This document shows, piece after piece, positions 1 to 8,272 of a DNA stretch of 64,000 bases; position 1 is the stretch's first letter; each line of letters starts with the position of its first letter. Below the pieces are notes generated by a model. The model saw only the letters and a list, made by a program, of their open reading frames with translations, ran no database searches and had not been told where the DNA came from. Position numbers and translations under genes: made by a program. The stretch comes from JBBRVW01 sp038246545 (lineage in GTDB: Bacteria; Actinomycetota; Actinomycetes; JACCUZ01): the NCBI GenBank assembly GCA_038246545.1, contig JBBRVW010000007.1, positions 1 to 64,000 on the forward strand, read 5' to 3'.

Positions 1-2
1 AT

Positions 3-3000
3 GGTGATCCGGTGCGCGCGTGGGAGCACATCGTCGAGAACCCGCTGCGCGCCAAGGCCTACAAGTCCGCGCGCGGCAAGGGCGGTCTCGTGCGCGCCAC
101 CTGGGAGGAGGCCAGTGAGATCGTCGCTGCCGCGCACGTGCACACCATCAAGAAGTACGGCCCGGACCGGGTGGCTGGCTTCTCGCCCATCCCGGCGATG
201 TCGATGGTCTCGCACGCGTCAGGTGCCCGGTTCGTGAACCTGATCGGTGGCTCGATGCTGAGCTTCTACGACTGGTACGCCGACCTGCCCGTCGCCTCCC
301 CGCAGGTCTTCGGCGACCAGACCGACGTCCCTGAGTCCGGCGACTGGTGGAACGCCGGCTACCTGATCATGTGGGGTTCCAACCTCCCGGTCACCCGGAC
401 CCCCGATGCGCACTGGATGACCGAGGCGCGGTACCGCGGCCAGAAGGTCATCGCGGTAGCCCCCGACTACGCCGACAACGTGAAGTTCGCCGACGAGTGG
501 CTGCCCGCCAGACCGGGCACCGACGCCGCGCTGGCGATGGCGATGGGGCACGTCGTGCTCAAGGAGTTCTTCGTCGACCGGCAGACGCCGTACTTCACCG
601 AGTACGTCAAGAGCTATACCGACCTGCCGTACCTGGTGAAGCTCGACGACGCGGGTGACGGCGCTTTCACCGCGGGCAAGTTCCTCACGGCCTCCGACCT
701 GGCCTCGACCGAATCGGCAGAGCAGAACGCCGCCTTCAAGACCGTTCTCATCGACGCGCGCACCGGTGATCCGGTCGTCCCGAACGGCTCGCTCGGTCAC
801 CGGTTCGGCGAGACCGGTGTCGGCCGATGGAACCTCGAGCTCGGTGACGTCGACCCGCAGCTCTCGCTGCTTGACGGCGCAGAGGAGACCGTCACCGTGC
901 GGATGCCGCGCTTCGACACGGCCGATGGTGCGGCCGCTGACCTGCCGCGTGGTGTCCCGGTCCGCCGTGTCGACGGGCACCTCGTCACCACGGTCTTCGA
1001 CCTCCTGCTCGCGCAGTACGGCGTCGGTCGTGACGGGCTGCCGGGGGAGTGGGCCGGCGGCTACGACGACGCGGAGTCGCCGTACACACCCGCCTGGCAG
1101 GAAGCGATCACCGGGGTCCCGGCCTCCACCGCAGCCCGGATCGGGCGGGAGTTCGCCGCGAACGCGGAGGAGTCACGCGGCCGATCGATGATCGTGATGG
1201 GGGCCGGCACCAACCACTGGTTCCACTCCGACACGATCTACCGCGCGTTCCTGACCCTGACCAACCTCACCGGTTGTCAGGGCGTCAACGGCGGCGGCTG
1301 GGCGCACTACGTCGGGCAGGAGAAGGTCCGCCCGATCACGGGCTACACGCAGATCGCCAACGCGCTCGACTGGAACCGCCCGCCGCGCAACATGATCCAG
1401 ACAGCTTTCTGGTACCTGCACACCAACCAGTTCCGCTACGACCAGTTCGGCGCCGACACCCTGTCTGCCACCACCGGCAAGGGCCAGCTGGCGGGCAAGT
1501 CCACGGCCGACGTCATCGCCCAGAGCGCGCGGATGGGCTGGATGCCGTCGTACCCGACGTTCGACCGCAACCCGCTCGACCTCAGCGACGATGCTGCTGC
1601 CGCCGGTAAACCGGTGGGGGAGTACGTCGTCGAGAAGCTCAAGTCGGGCGAGCTCGATTTCGCCGGTGAGGACCCCGATGCGCCGCAGAACTACCCGCGG
1701 ATCCTGTCGATCTGGCGGGCCAACCTCCTCGGCTCCTCGGGCAAGGGCAACGAGTACTTCCTCAAACACCTGCTCGGCACGGACTCCTCGGTGCGGGCGA
1801 CCGAGACCCCCGAGGACCAGCGTCCGGTCGACGTGACCTGGCGACAGGAGGCACCCGAGGGCAAGCTCGACTTGCTCATGACGATCGACTTCAGGCAGAC
1901 CAGCACCACGATCTTCTCCGACGTCGTCCTCCCGGCCGCGACCTGGTACGAGAAGCACGACCTCAACACCACCGACATGCACCCCTTCGTGCACTCCTTC
2001 AACCCCGCGATCGCGCCCCCGTGGCAGACCCGCACCGACTGGGACGCCTGGCAGACCATCGCGACGAAGTTCAGCGAGCTCGCCGCCACCCACCTCGGGG
2101 TGCGCAAGGACGTGGTCGCAGTCCCGCTCACCCACGACACCGCCGACGCGATGGCCAACCCGCACGGTGTCGTGCGCGACTGGAAGAAGGGCGAGTGCGA
2201 GCCGATCCCCGGCGTCACGATGCCCAAGCTCGTCGAGGTCGAACGTGACTACGGCGCCGTCGCTGAGAAGATGAACGCCCTCGGCCCGCTGGTCGATACC
2301 CTCGGCGCGACCACCAAGGGCGTCACCTTCGAGCTGAGCAAGCAGGTCGACTATCTTCGGCGCAAGAACGGCGCTGTTCGTGGCGGCGTGGCCGACGGCC
2401 GGCCGTCGCTGAAGAAGGACGTCAACGTCTGCGAGGCGATCCTGGCCATGTCCGGGACCACCAACGGACAGCTGGCCACCCAGGGGTTCAAGACGCTCGA
2501 GAAGCGCACCGGCGTCCGGCTGGCCGACCTCGCCGAGGAGCACGAGGGCAAGCAGATCACCTTCGCCGACACCCAGGGCCCGCCGGTGCCGGTGATCACC
2601 TCACCGGAGTGGTCGGGCTCCGAGACGGGCGGGCGACGGTACTCGCCGTTCACCATCAACGTGGAGCGCAAGAAGCCCTGGCACACCCTGACCGGCCGGA
2701 TGCACTTCTACCTCGACCACGACTGGATGACCGAGCTCGGCGAGGGCCTGCCCGTCTACCGGCCACCGCTCAACATGGCCACATTGTTCTCCGAACCGGC
2801 TCTGGGGAACATCTCCGACGGTGCGGGAGCCGCCGAGGTCGAGGGGCTGACGGTGCGCTACCTGACCCCGCACAACAAGTGGTCCATCCACTCCGAGTAC
2901 CAGGACAACCTGTTCATGCTGTCGCTCTCGCGCGGCGGCCAGAACATCTGGATGAGCGACCGGGACGCCGTCAAGGTCGGCATCACAGACAACGACTGGA

Positions 3001-3299
3001 TCGAGGCGGTCAACCGCAACGGGGTCGTGGTCGCCCGGGCGATCGTGTCGCACCGGATGCCCGAGGGCACGGTGTACATGTATCACGCGCAGGACCGGCT
3101 GATCGACGTACCGATCGCCGAGACCTCGGGCAAACGCGGTGGCATCCACAACTCCCTGACCCGGCTCCTGGTGAAGCCGTCACACCTCATCGGCGGCTAC
3201 GCCCAGCTCACGTTCGCGTTCAACTACCTGGGCCCGACGGGCAATCAACGCGACGAGGTCACGATCATCCGCAAACGCTCACAGAACGTGGAGTACTGA
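3..3299 (+). CDS. narG: Respiratory nitrate reductase alpha subunit NarG (5' truncated by window edge)
   Basis: Molybdenum-bis-MGD catalytic subunit of the membrane-bound quinol:nitrate oxidoreductase, reducing nitrate to nitrite on the cytoplasmic side. The open frame enters from the left edge (frame starting at base 3), so roughly the first 130 residues, including the HxxxCxxxC FeS0 ligands, lie outside. The block SFYDWYADLP contains the aspartate expected to ligate Mo (Asp222 in E. coli NarG; residue 87 counted from base 12), followed by QTDVPES, WGSN and RTPDAH blocks typical of NarG. About 1,098 residues are visible against roughly 1,250 for full-length NarG. The stop is followed one base later by narH. 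Identity is clear; only the amino terminus is missing. Confidence 0.97.
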   Translation, partial: GDPVRAWEHIVENPLRAKAYKSARGKGGLVRATWEEASEIVAAAHVHTIKKYGPDRVAGFSPIPAMSMVSHASGARFVNLIGGSMLSFYDWYADLPVASPQVFGDQTDVPESGDWWNAGYLIMWGSNLPVTRTPDAHWMTEARYRGQKVIAVAPDYADNVKFADEWLPARPGTDAALAMAMGHVVLKEFFVDRQTPYFTEYVKSYTDLPYLVKLDDAGDGAFTAGKFLTASDLASTESAEQNAAFKTVLIDARTGDPVVPNGSLGHRFGETGVGRWNLELGDVDPQLSLLDGAEETVTVRMPRFDTADGAAADLPRGVPVRRVDGHLVTTVFDLLLAQYGVGRDGLPGEWAGGYDDAESPYTPAWQEAITGVPASTAARIGREFAANAEESRGRSMIVMGAGTNHWFHSDTIYRAFLTLTNLTGCQGVNGGGWAHYVGQEKVRPITGYTQIANALDWNRPPRNMIQTAFWYLHTNQFRYDQFGADTLSATTGKGQLAGKSTADVIAQSARMGWMPSYPTFDRNPLDLSDDAAAAGKPVGEYVVEKLKSGELDFAGEDPDAPQNYPRILSIWRANLLGSSGKGNEYFLKHLLGTDSSVRATETPEDQRPVDVTWRQEAPEGKLDLLMTIDFRQTSTTIFSDVVLPAATWYEKHDLNTTDMHPFVHSFNPAIAPPWQTRTDWDAWQTIATKFSELAATHLGVRKDVVAVPLTHDTADAMANPHGVVRDWKKGECEPIPGVTMPKLVEVERDYGAVAEKMNALGPLVDTLGATTKGVTFELSKQVDYLRRKNGAVRGGVADGRPSLKKDVNVCEAILAMSGTTNGQLATQGFKTLEKRTGVRLADLAEEHEGKQITFADTQGPPVPVITSPEWSGSETGGRRYSPFTINVERKKPWHTLTGRMHFYLDHDWMTELGEGLPVYRPPLNMATLFSEPALGNISDGAGAAEVEGLTVRYLTPHNKWSIHSEYQDNLFMLSLSRGGQNIWMSDRDAVKVGITDNDWIEAVNRNGVVVARAIVSHRMPEGTVYMYHAQDRLIDVPIAETSGKRGGIHNSLTRLLVKPSHLIGGYAQLTFAFNYLGPTGNQRDEVTIIRKRSQNVEY

Positions 3300-3300
3300 C

Positions 3301-4950
3301 ATGCGCGTCATGGCCCAGATGGCGATGGTGATGAACCTCGACAAGTGCATCGGGTGCCACACCTGCTCGGTCACGTGCAAACAGGCGTGGACCAACCGCT
3401 CAGGCACCGAGTACATCTGGTTCAACAACGTCGAAACCCGGCCCGGTCTCGGCTACCCCCGGACGTATGAGGACCAGGAGAAGTGGAAGGGCGGCTGGGA
3501 GCTCAACAACCGCGGCCGGCTTGCGCTCAAGGGCGGCGGGCGGCTCAAAAAGCTCTTGACCATATTCTCCAACCCCAAGCTTCCCTCGATCGGGGAGTAC
3601 TACGAGCCGTGGACCTACGACTACTCCACGCTCACCGACGCTCCGGCCCAGGAGCACACCCCGGTCGCCCGTCCGAAGTCGCTGATCTCGGGCAAGGACA
3701 TGAAGATCGAGTGGTCGGCCAACTGGGACGACGACCTCGGCGGGTCCACCGCGACCGCGCACCGTGACCCGATGTTGAAGAAGATCGGCGAGAAGGTGAA
3801 GTTCGAGTTCGAGCAGACCTTCATGTTCTACCTGCCGCGCATCTGCGAGCACTGCCTCAACCCCTCCTGTGCGGCGTCGTGTCCGAGCGGCGCGATCTAC
3901 AAACGGGAAGAGGACGGCATCGTCCTGGTCGACCAGGACCGCTGCCGAGGGTGGCGGATGTGCGTGTCGGGCTGCCCGTACAAGAAGGTCTACTTCAACC
4001 ACAAGACCGGCAAGGCAGAGAAATGCACGTTCTGCTTCCCGCGCATCGAAGTCGGCCTGCCGACCGTCTGCTCCGAGACCTGTGTGGGCCGGCTGCGCTA
4101 CATCGGCCTGATGCTCTACGACGCCGACAAGGTGCTGGAGGCGGCGTCCACCGAGGACGACCACGGTCTCTACGAGGCGCAGCGGGAGGTGTTCCTCGAC
4201 CCCTTCGACTCAGACGTCATCCGCGAGGCGGAGAAGGCAGGGATCGCCCGCGATTGGATCGACGCGGCCCAGCGCTCCCCGATCTACGCCCTGATCAACA
4301 CGTACCGGGTCGCGCTGCCGCTGCACCCGGAGTACCGAACGCTGCCGATGGTCTGGTACATCCCACCACTCTCGCCCGTCGTGGACGTCGTGCAGGAGAC
4401 GGGGGAAGACGCCGAGGACAAGGGCAACCTCTTCGCGGCGATCGATGCCCTACGGATTCCCATCGAGTATCTCGCTGAGCTGTTCACCGCAGGCGATGTC
4501 GTGCCGGTCGACGCCGTGCTCAGGAAGCTGGCCGCCATGCGCTGCTACATGCGTGACATCAACATGGGTCGCGACCCTGACGGCACCATCCCGGCCGCCG
4601 TGGGGATGACCGAGGAAGACATGTACGACATGTACCGGCTCCTCGCGATCGCGAAGTACGAAGAGCGCTACGTCATCCCTGCGGCGCACGCGGAGCAGGC
4701 GCACTCCCTTGAGGAGCTGGCGACCGAGTGCTCGGTCTCGGAGTACGGCGGTGGGCAGCAGGACCTCTTCGGAGAGGGCTCCGGCGCACCGACGCCGATC
4801 GCGGTGGAGAACTTCCAGATGCTCCAGGACCGTCAGACAGCCGACACGCTCGCTTCGCCGACTGGCAAGAGAACGCGCGTCAACCTCTTGAACTGGGACG
4901 GCAAGGGCTCGCCCACAGGACTCTTCCCGCCGAAGGAGACGGAGTTGTGA
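3301..4950 (+). CDS. narH: Nitrate reductase beta subunit NarH
   Basis: Iron-sulfur electron-transfer subunit linking NarI haem b to NarG. Four cysteine clusters are visible: CIGCHTCSVTCK near residue 16, CEHCLNPSCAASCP near 183, CRGWRMCVSGCP near 218 and CTFCFP...CSETCVGR near 241. The CxxW substitution in the third cluster is the hallmark of the NarH [3Fe-4S] centre. At 549 residues it is slightly longer than E. coli NarH (512). It starts one base after the narG stop and its stop overlaps the GTG start of narJ, so the genes are almost certainly co-transcribed and translationally coupled. Confidence 0.97.
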   Translation: MRVMAQMAMVMNLDKCIGCHTCSVTCKQAWTNRSGTEYIWFNNVETRPGLGYPRTYEDQEKWKGGWELNNRGRLALKGGGRLKKLLTIFSNPKLPSIGEYYEPWTYDYSTLTDAPAQEHTPVARPKSLISGKDMKIEWSANWDDDLGGSTATAHRDPMLKKIGEKVKFEFEQTFMFYLPRICEHCLNPSCAASCPSGAIYKREEDGIVLVDQDRCRGWRMCVSGCPYKKVYFNHKTGKAEKCTFCFPRIEVGLPTVCSETCVGRLRYIGLMLYDADKVLEAASTEDDHGLYEAQREVFLDPFDSDVIREAEKAGIARDWIDAAQRSPIYALINTYRVALPLHPEYRTLPMVWYIPPLSPVVDVVQETGEDAEDKGNLFAAIDALRIPIEYLAELFTAGDVVPVDAVLRKLAAMRCYMRDINMGRDPDGTIPAAVGMTEEDMYDMYRLLAIAKYEERYVIPAAHAEQAHSLEELATECSVSEYGGGQQDLFGEGSGAPTPIAVENFQMLQDRQTADTLASPTGKRTRVNLLNWDGKGSPTGLFPPKETEL

Positions 4951-5639
4951 GCCGACGACCGAAGGCCGGTGTCGCGCCGCACCAGCTGACGATCGCATGG
5001 CAAACGGTGTCGCTGCTGCTCGACTACCCCAGCTCCGAGATGCTGGCGCACCTCGAGATGATCCGGGGCGCCTCGCACCGGCTGCCGGTGGCCATCGGGG
5101 CCTCGATCCGCGGGTTCGCAGACCACCTGGAGCAGACGTCCCTGCCGGAGCTGCAGGCCGAGTACGTCGAGACGTTCGACAACCGCCGCCGGTGCAACCT
5201 GTTCCTGACGTATTTCGCCCACGGGGACACCCGCAAGCGAGGGATGGCCCTGCTGCGGTTCAAGCAGACCTACCTCAGCGCCGGCTACGAGCTCGACGAC
5301 TCCGAGCTGCCCGATCACCTCTGCGTAGTGCTGGAGTTTGCGGCGACCGTGGATCAGGAGCGTGGACGAAGCCTGATACTCGATCACCGGGCGGGGCTCG
5401 AGCTGCTGCGCATCTCGCTCGCCGACATGTCCTCTCCCTGGGCGGCTCTGATCGACGCGGTCACTGCGACCCTGCCGGCCCTGCGTGGCGACGAGCGGGA
5501 CGCCGTACGCCGCCTCGCCGCCCAAGGCCCCCCGGAGGAGGAGGTGGGGCTGGCGCCGTTCGCTGCTCCGCAGTTCAGCCCGGCGGCGCCGGAGCCGACC
5601 CTCCTGTCCATGCCGTCCTTCCCAGGAGCCCGCCGATGA
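4947..5639 (+). CDS. narJ: Nitrate reductase molybdenum cofactor assembly chaperone NarJ
   Basis: Cytoplasmic TorD/NarJ-type chaperone that binds the NarG amino terminus and supports cofactor insertion; it is not part of the mature enzyme. The GTG start at 4947 sits in a GTGA overlap with the narH stop, giving 230 residues, normal for the family. The start of the protein (WQTVSLLLDYPSSEM) and the YVETFDNRRRCNLFLTY block match actinobacterial NarJ. An open frame continues upstream inside narH but is antagonised by the narH coding frame. The narI ATG overlaps its TGA. Confidence 0.93.
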   Translation: MSRRPKAGVAPHQLTIAWQTVSLLLDYPSSEMLAHLEMIRGASHRLPVAIGASIRGFADHLEQTSLPELQAEYVETFDNRRRCNLFLTYFAHGDTRKRGMALLRFKQTYLSAGYELDDSELPDHLCVVLEFAATVDQERGRSLILDHRAGLELLRISLADMSSPWAALIDAVTATLPALRGDERDAVRRLAAQGPPEEEVGLAPFAAPQFSPAAPEPTLLSMPSFPGARR

Positions 5640-6364
5640 ACGAGTTCCTCTTCGTCGTGGTGCCCTACGTCTGCCTGACGACCTTCGTCGTCGGACACTT
5701 CTGGCGCTACCGCTATGACAAGTTCGGGTGGACCACCCGGTCGAGCCAGCTCTACGAGAACCGGCTGTTGCGCATCGGGAGCCCGCTGTTCCACTTCGGG
5801 ATGCTCGGAGTCGTCGGTGGTCACGTCATCGGTCTCCTGGTGCCGCAGTCGTGGACGGACGGGGTCGGGATCAGCGAGCACGCCTATCACGTGGTGGCCG
5901 TCACGGGTGGTCTGCTCGCAGGCGTCGCAGCGGTGGTGGGGATGGTGATCCTGATCTACCGCCGCCGCACCGTCGGCCCGGTCTTCTCTGCGACAACTCG
6001 CATGGACAAGGTGATGTACGCGTTCCTCGCGGTCGTGATCGTGCTCGGGATGTGGAACACCATCGCCGGCTCGATCATGACCGTCGGTGGTGAGTACAAC
6101 TACCGTGAGGGCGTCTCGGTCTGGTACCGCTCCTTCCTCACCTTCCAACCGGATGCCAGCTTGATGGCGACGGCCCCGTTGGGATTCCAGTTGCACGCTC
6201 TGGTCGCGTTCGGTCTCTTCGCGCTGTGGCCGTTCACCCGGCTGGTGCACGTGTTCAGCGCACCTCTTGGCTACCTGACCCGCCCCTACATCGTCTACCG
6301 CAGCCGCGACGACCAGCTTGGCAGCCACCGGCCGCGGCGCGGCTGGGACCGAATCTCACAATGA
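5636..6364 (+). CDS. narI: Nitrate reductase gamma subunit NarI (cytochrome b)
   Basis: Integral-membrane di-haem cytochrome b that oxidises menaquinol and passes electrons to NarH. The 242-residue product shows about five hydrophobic segments and the NarI blocks GSPLFHFGMLGVVGGHVIGL near the amino terminus and LHALVAFGLFALWPFTRLVHVFS near the carboxy terminus, which carry the haem-ligating histidines. The ATG at 5636 is in an ATGA overlap with narJ; downstream, the CBS-domain gene again overlaps by ATGA, so translation of the whole block is probably coupled. Confidence 0.96.
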   Translation: MNEFLFVVVPYVCLTTFVVGHFWRYRYDKFGWTTRSSQLYENRLLRIGSPLFHFGMLGVVGGHVIGLLVPQSWTDGVGISEHAYHVVAVTGGLLAGVAAVVGMVILIYRRRTVGPVFSATTRMDKVMYAFLAVVIVLGMWNTIAGSIMTVGGEYNYREGVSVWYRSFLTFQPDASLMATAPLGFQLHALVAFGLFALWPFTRLVHVFSAPLGYLTRPYIVYRSRDDQLGSHRPRRGWDRISQ

Positions 6365-6867
6365 GCCCCCCATCGCGCCAACCCGATGTCGGCGCACACA
6401 TCGTTCACCCTCGCGAGGGCATCGCCGAGACCGGGACAACGGTTCGTGAGGTCTCGCTTCGACACCCGAAGACACTTCCAGCCCATGCATCGCTCACGCA
6501 GGCTCGTGCAGCCTTGAGCAACGACCACGTGCACATGGTGCTGTTGACGGAGGGCAGGAGGCTCGTCGGGACCTTGACGCGGACCGACCTGCCGCCGCCC
6601 GGGACCCTCGCACCGGCACTGCCGTGGTCGACACTCGCGGGTCGGACCGTGTCACCGGACACGCCGACGACCGTGGTGCACGGCCTGCTGATCGATCAGG
6701 GAGTCCGACGCGCTGCCGTGGTCGCCGCCGACGGATCGCTGCTCGGCCTGATGTGCCTCAAGCAACGCAGGACGGGGTTCTGCTCCGATGCTGACGTCGA
6801 AGCCCGTTCACGAAGCCGTCACGTGGTGACGGCCCAGGTCGGGTCCGAAGAAGTGACCTTAGGCTGA
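6361..6867 (+). CDS. CBS-domain protein in the nar operon
   Basis: A 168-residue protein with a tandem CBS pair (about residues 25-80 and 85-140), recognisable from the pattern HPKTLPAHASLTQAR...HMVLLTEGRRLVGTLTRTDL and the second repeat ending AAVVAADGSLLGLMCLK. CBS pairs bind adenine nucleotides and act as energy sensors. The carboxy tail contains a lone cysteine and an Arg/Ser-rich stretch. The ATG overlaps the narI stop (ATGA) and the P450 start lies 10 bases after its stop, so it is an internal member of the nar transcription unit. A regulatory role towards nitrate respiration or the P450 is inferred only from position. Confidence 0.8.
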   Translation: MSPPSRQPDVGAHIVHPREGIAETGTTVREVSLRHPKTLPAHASLTQARAALSNDHVHMVLLTEGRRLVGTLTRTDLPPPGTLAPALPWSTLAGRTVSPDTPTTVVHGLLIDQGVRRAAVVAADGSLLGLMCLKQRRTGFCSDADVEARSRSRHVVTAQVGSEEVTLG

Positions 6868-6877
6868 AAGGAAGCTC

Positions 6878-8023
6878 GTGGGAGATCCGGTCGAGATCGA
6901 CAACGCTCGCAACTGGGCGGACCAGCGATCTACCTACGACGCACTCCGCTCCAGGTGCGCTGTGGCCCACGAAAGCGGGAGATGGGTGATCCTGCGGCAC
7001 GCCGAGGTTGTCGCAACAGCGACCGATGCGGGCACCTTTTCGAGCAGGGTCACCGCCCGACGGGCCATCCCCAACACCCTCGACGGCGCCGACCATGCTG
7101 CTTTCCGCGCCGTCGTGGACCGCTACCTCACCGACGAGCGGGTTGCCCGCGAAGAGGAGCAATGCCGTAGTCACGCGATGGCCATAGTCGACGCTCTCCC
7201 TCGCGGCGTCACGGTCAAGACCATCGCCAGCATCGGGATCCCGTTCGCCGTGCGCTTTCAGTCCTCCTGGCTCGGCTGGCCCTCAGACCTCGAAGACGAG
7301 CTGGTCGAGTGGATCCGTGACAACCACGCCGCCACGAGGTCGGGCGACCGGAACAGGACCACGCAGGTCGCCGACAGGTTCGATCGCATGATCCATGGCC
7401 TGCTCGATGCGCGCCGAGGCGCGCCGCCGACCGATGTCACCGGCCAGCTCATGACTGACACCGTCAGCGGCCGACCACTGACCGACGAGGAGCTCGTGTC
7501 GACCTTGCGGAACTGGACGGCCGGCGACCTCGGATCGCTCGCCACCTCGGTAGGCGTCATCGTCCACTTCGTCGCCGACAACCCGGCGATCCAACGGGAA
7601 CTGCGCACGCTGGCCAGGTCGGGCGAGCACAGCGCTCTAGAAGACGCCGTCGAGGAAGTCCTGCGCATCGACGATCCCTTCGTGTCCAACCGACGTGTCG
7701 CGACATGTGCGGTCGGTGTCGGGGGCGAGCACATCCCGGAGGGTGGCCAGGTGCTCTTGAACTGGACAGCAGCGAACCGGGATCCGCTGGCGTTCGGGGA
7801 TCCCGACCGGTGCGACCCCGCACGGAACGCCGAAGCGAATCTCGTGTTCGGCATAGGGCCGCACGCATGTCCCGGACGATCGCTGACACTGATGGAACTT
7901 CGGGTGATTCTCGAAGAGCTGTTGGGCAGGACGAACTGGATCGAACCTGCCCCGGACCGGCCCGCGATACGGGAGACGCCGCCCGTGGGTGGCTGGGCGC
8001 GCGTCCCGGTCGTGCTGCGGTAA
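6878..8023 (+). CDS. Cytochrome P450 co-transcribed with narGHJI
   Basis: A 381-residue soluble bacterial P450. The haem-binding loop FGIGPHACPGRSL places the thiolate Cys at residue 331 and the EVLR element supplies the ExxR motif. The I-helix reads AGDLGSLAT at residues 215-223 rather than the usual AGxxT, so the acid-alcohol pair that normally delivers protons to bound oxygen is not in its standard place. GTG start with AAGGAAG about 5 bases upstream. It follows the CBS gene by 10 bases and is probably the last gene of the nar operon; the hairpin at 8204 could end the transcript. The substrate cannot be deduced. No dedicated ferredoxin or reductase lies beside it. Confidence 0.9.
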   Translation: MGDPVEIDNARNWADQRSTYDALRSRCAVAHESGRWVILRHAEVVATATDAGTFSSRVTARRAIPNTLDGADHAAFRAVVDRYLTDERVAREEEQCRSHAMAIVDALPRGVTVKTIASIGIPFAVRFQSSWLGWPSDLEDELVEWIRDNHAATRSGDRNRTTQVADRFDRMIHGLLDARRGAPPTDVTGQLMTDTVSGRPLTDEELVSTLRNWTAGDLGSLATSVGVIVHFVADNPAIQRELRTLARSGEHSALEDAVEEVLRIDDPFVSNRRVATCAVGVGGEHIPEGGQVLLNWTAANRDPLAFGDPDRCDPARNAEANLVFGIGPHACPGRSLTLMELRVILEELLGRTNWIEPAPDRPAIRETPPVGGWARVPVVLR

Positions 8024-8102
8024 TCATCGAAGGCCGCGTGCCGAGCTCGGCGCCGGTGGCCTACGACGCAGCGCCGCAGCGACCCATGCACGTCTGTCGG
8101 GA

Positions 8103-8198
8103 CTCACGACCGGCCAGCACATCGTGCACGGCGCCCTGACAGTCCTCACCGGCGGCCTCTGGGGCTCGGTCTGGGCGGGGAAAGCGCTGACCAAAGAC
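8103..8198 (+). pseudogene. Carboxy-terminal fragment of a small membrane protein
   Basis: The frame reads GLTTGQHIVHGALTVLTGGL followed by WGSVWAGKALTK. This is the HxxHGxLTxxTxGLWxxVW pattern seen at the membrane-spanning end of many small actinobacterial proteins. It has no start codon or ribosome site of its own and no upstream domain, so it looks like the left-over 3' end of a deleted gene. The region between the P450 and the glycosidase holds nothing else except the hairpin just downstream. Confidence 0.4.
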
Positions 8199-8203
8199 AA
8201 CGA

Positions 8204-8221
8204 CCCGGACTTCGGTCCGGG
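8204..8221. terminator. TTCG-loop hairpin, probable terminator
   Basis: A perfect 7-bp stem CCCGGAC/GTCCGGG closed by the very stable TTCG tetraloop. It lies between the plus-strand nar-P450 unit and the converging minus-strand glycosidase gene, so it could stop transcription from both sides. It is not followed by a long U run. Confidence 0.6.
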
Positions 8222-8272
8222 CCGTTCTGCTGTTCGGGTGCGGGGTACGCACGTCGACGCCAGCACCACGGG

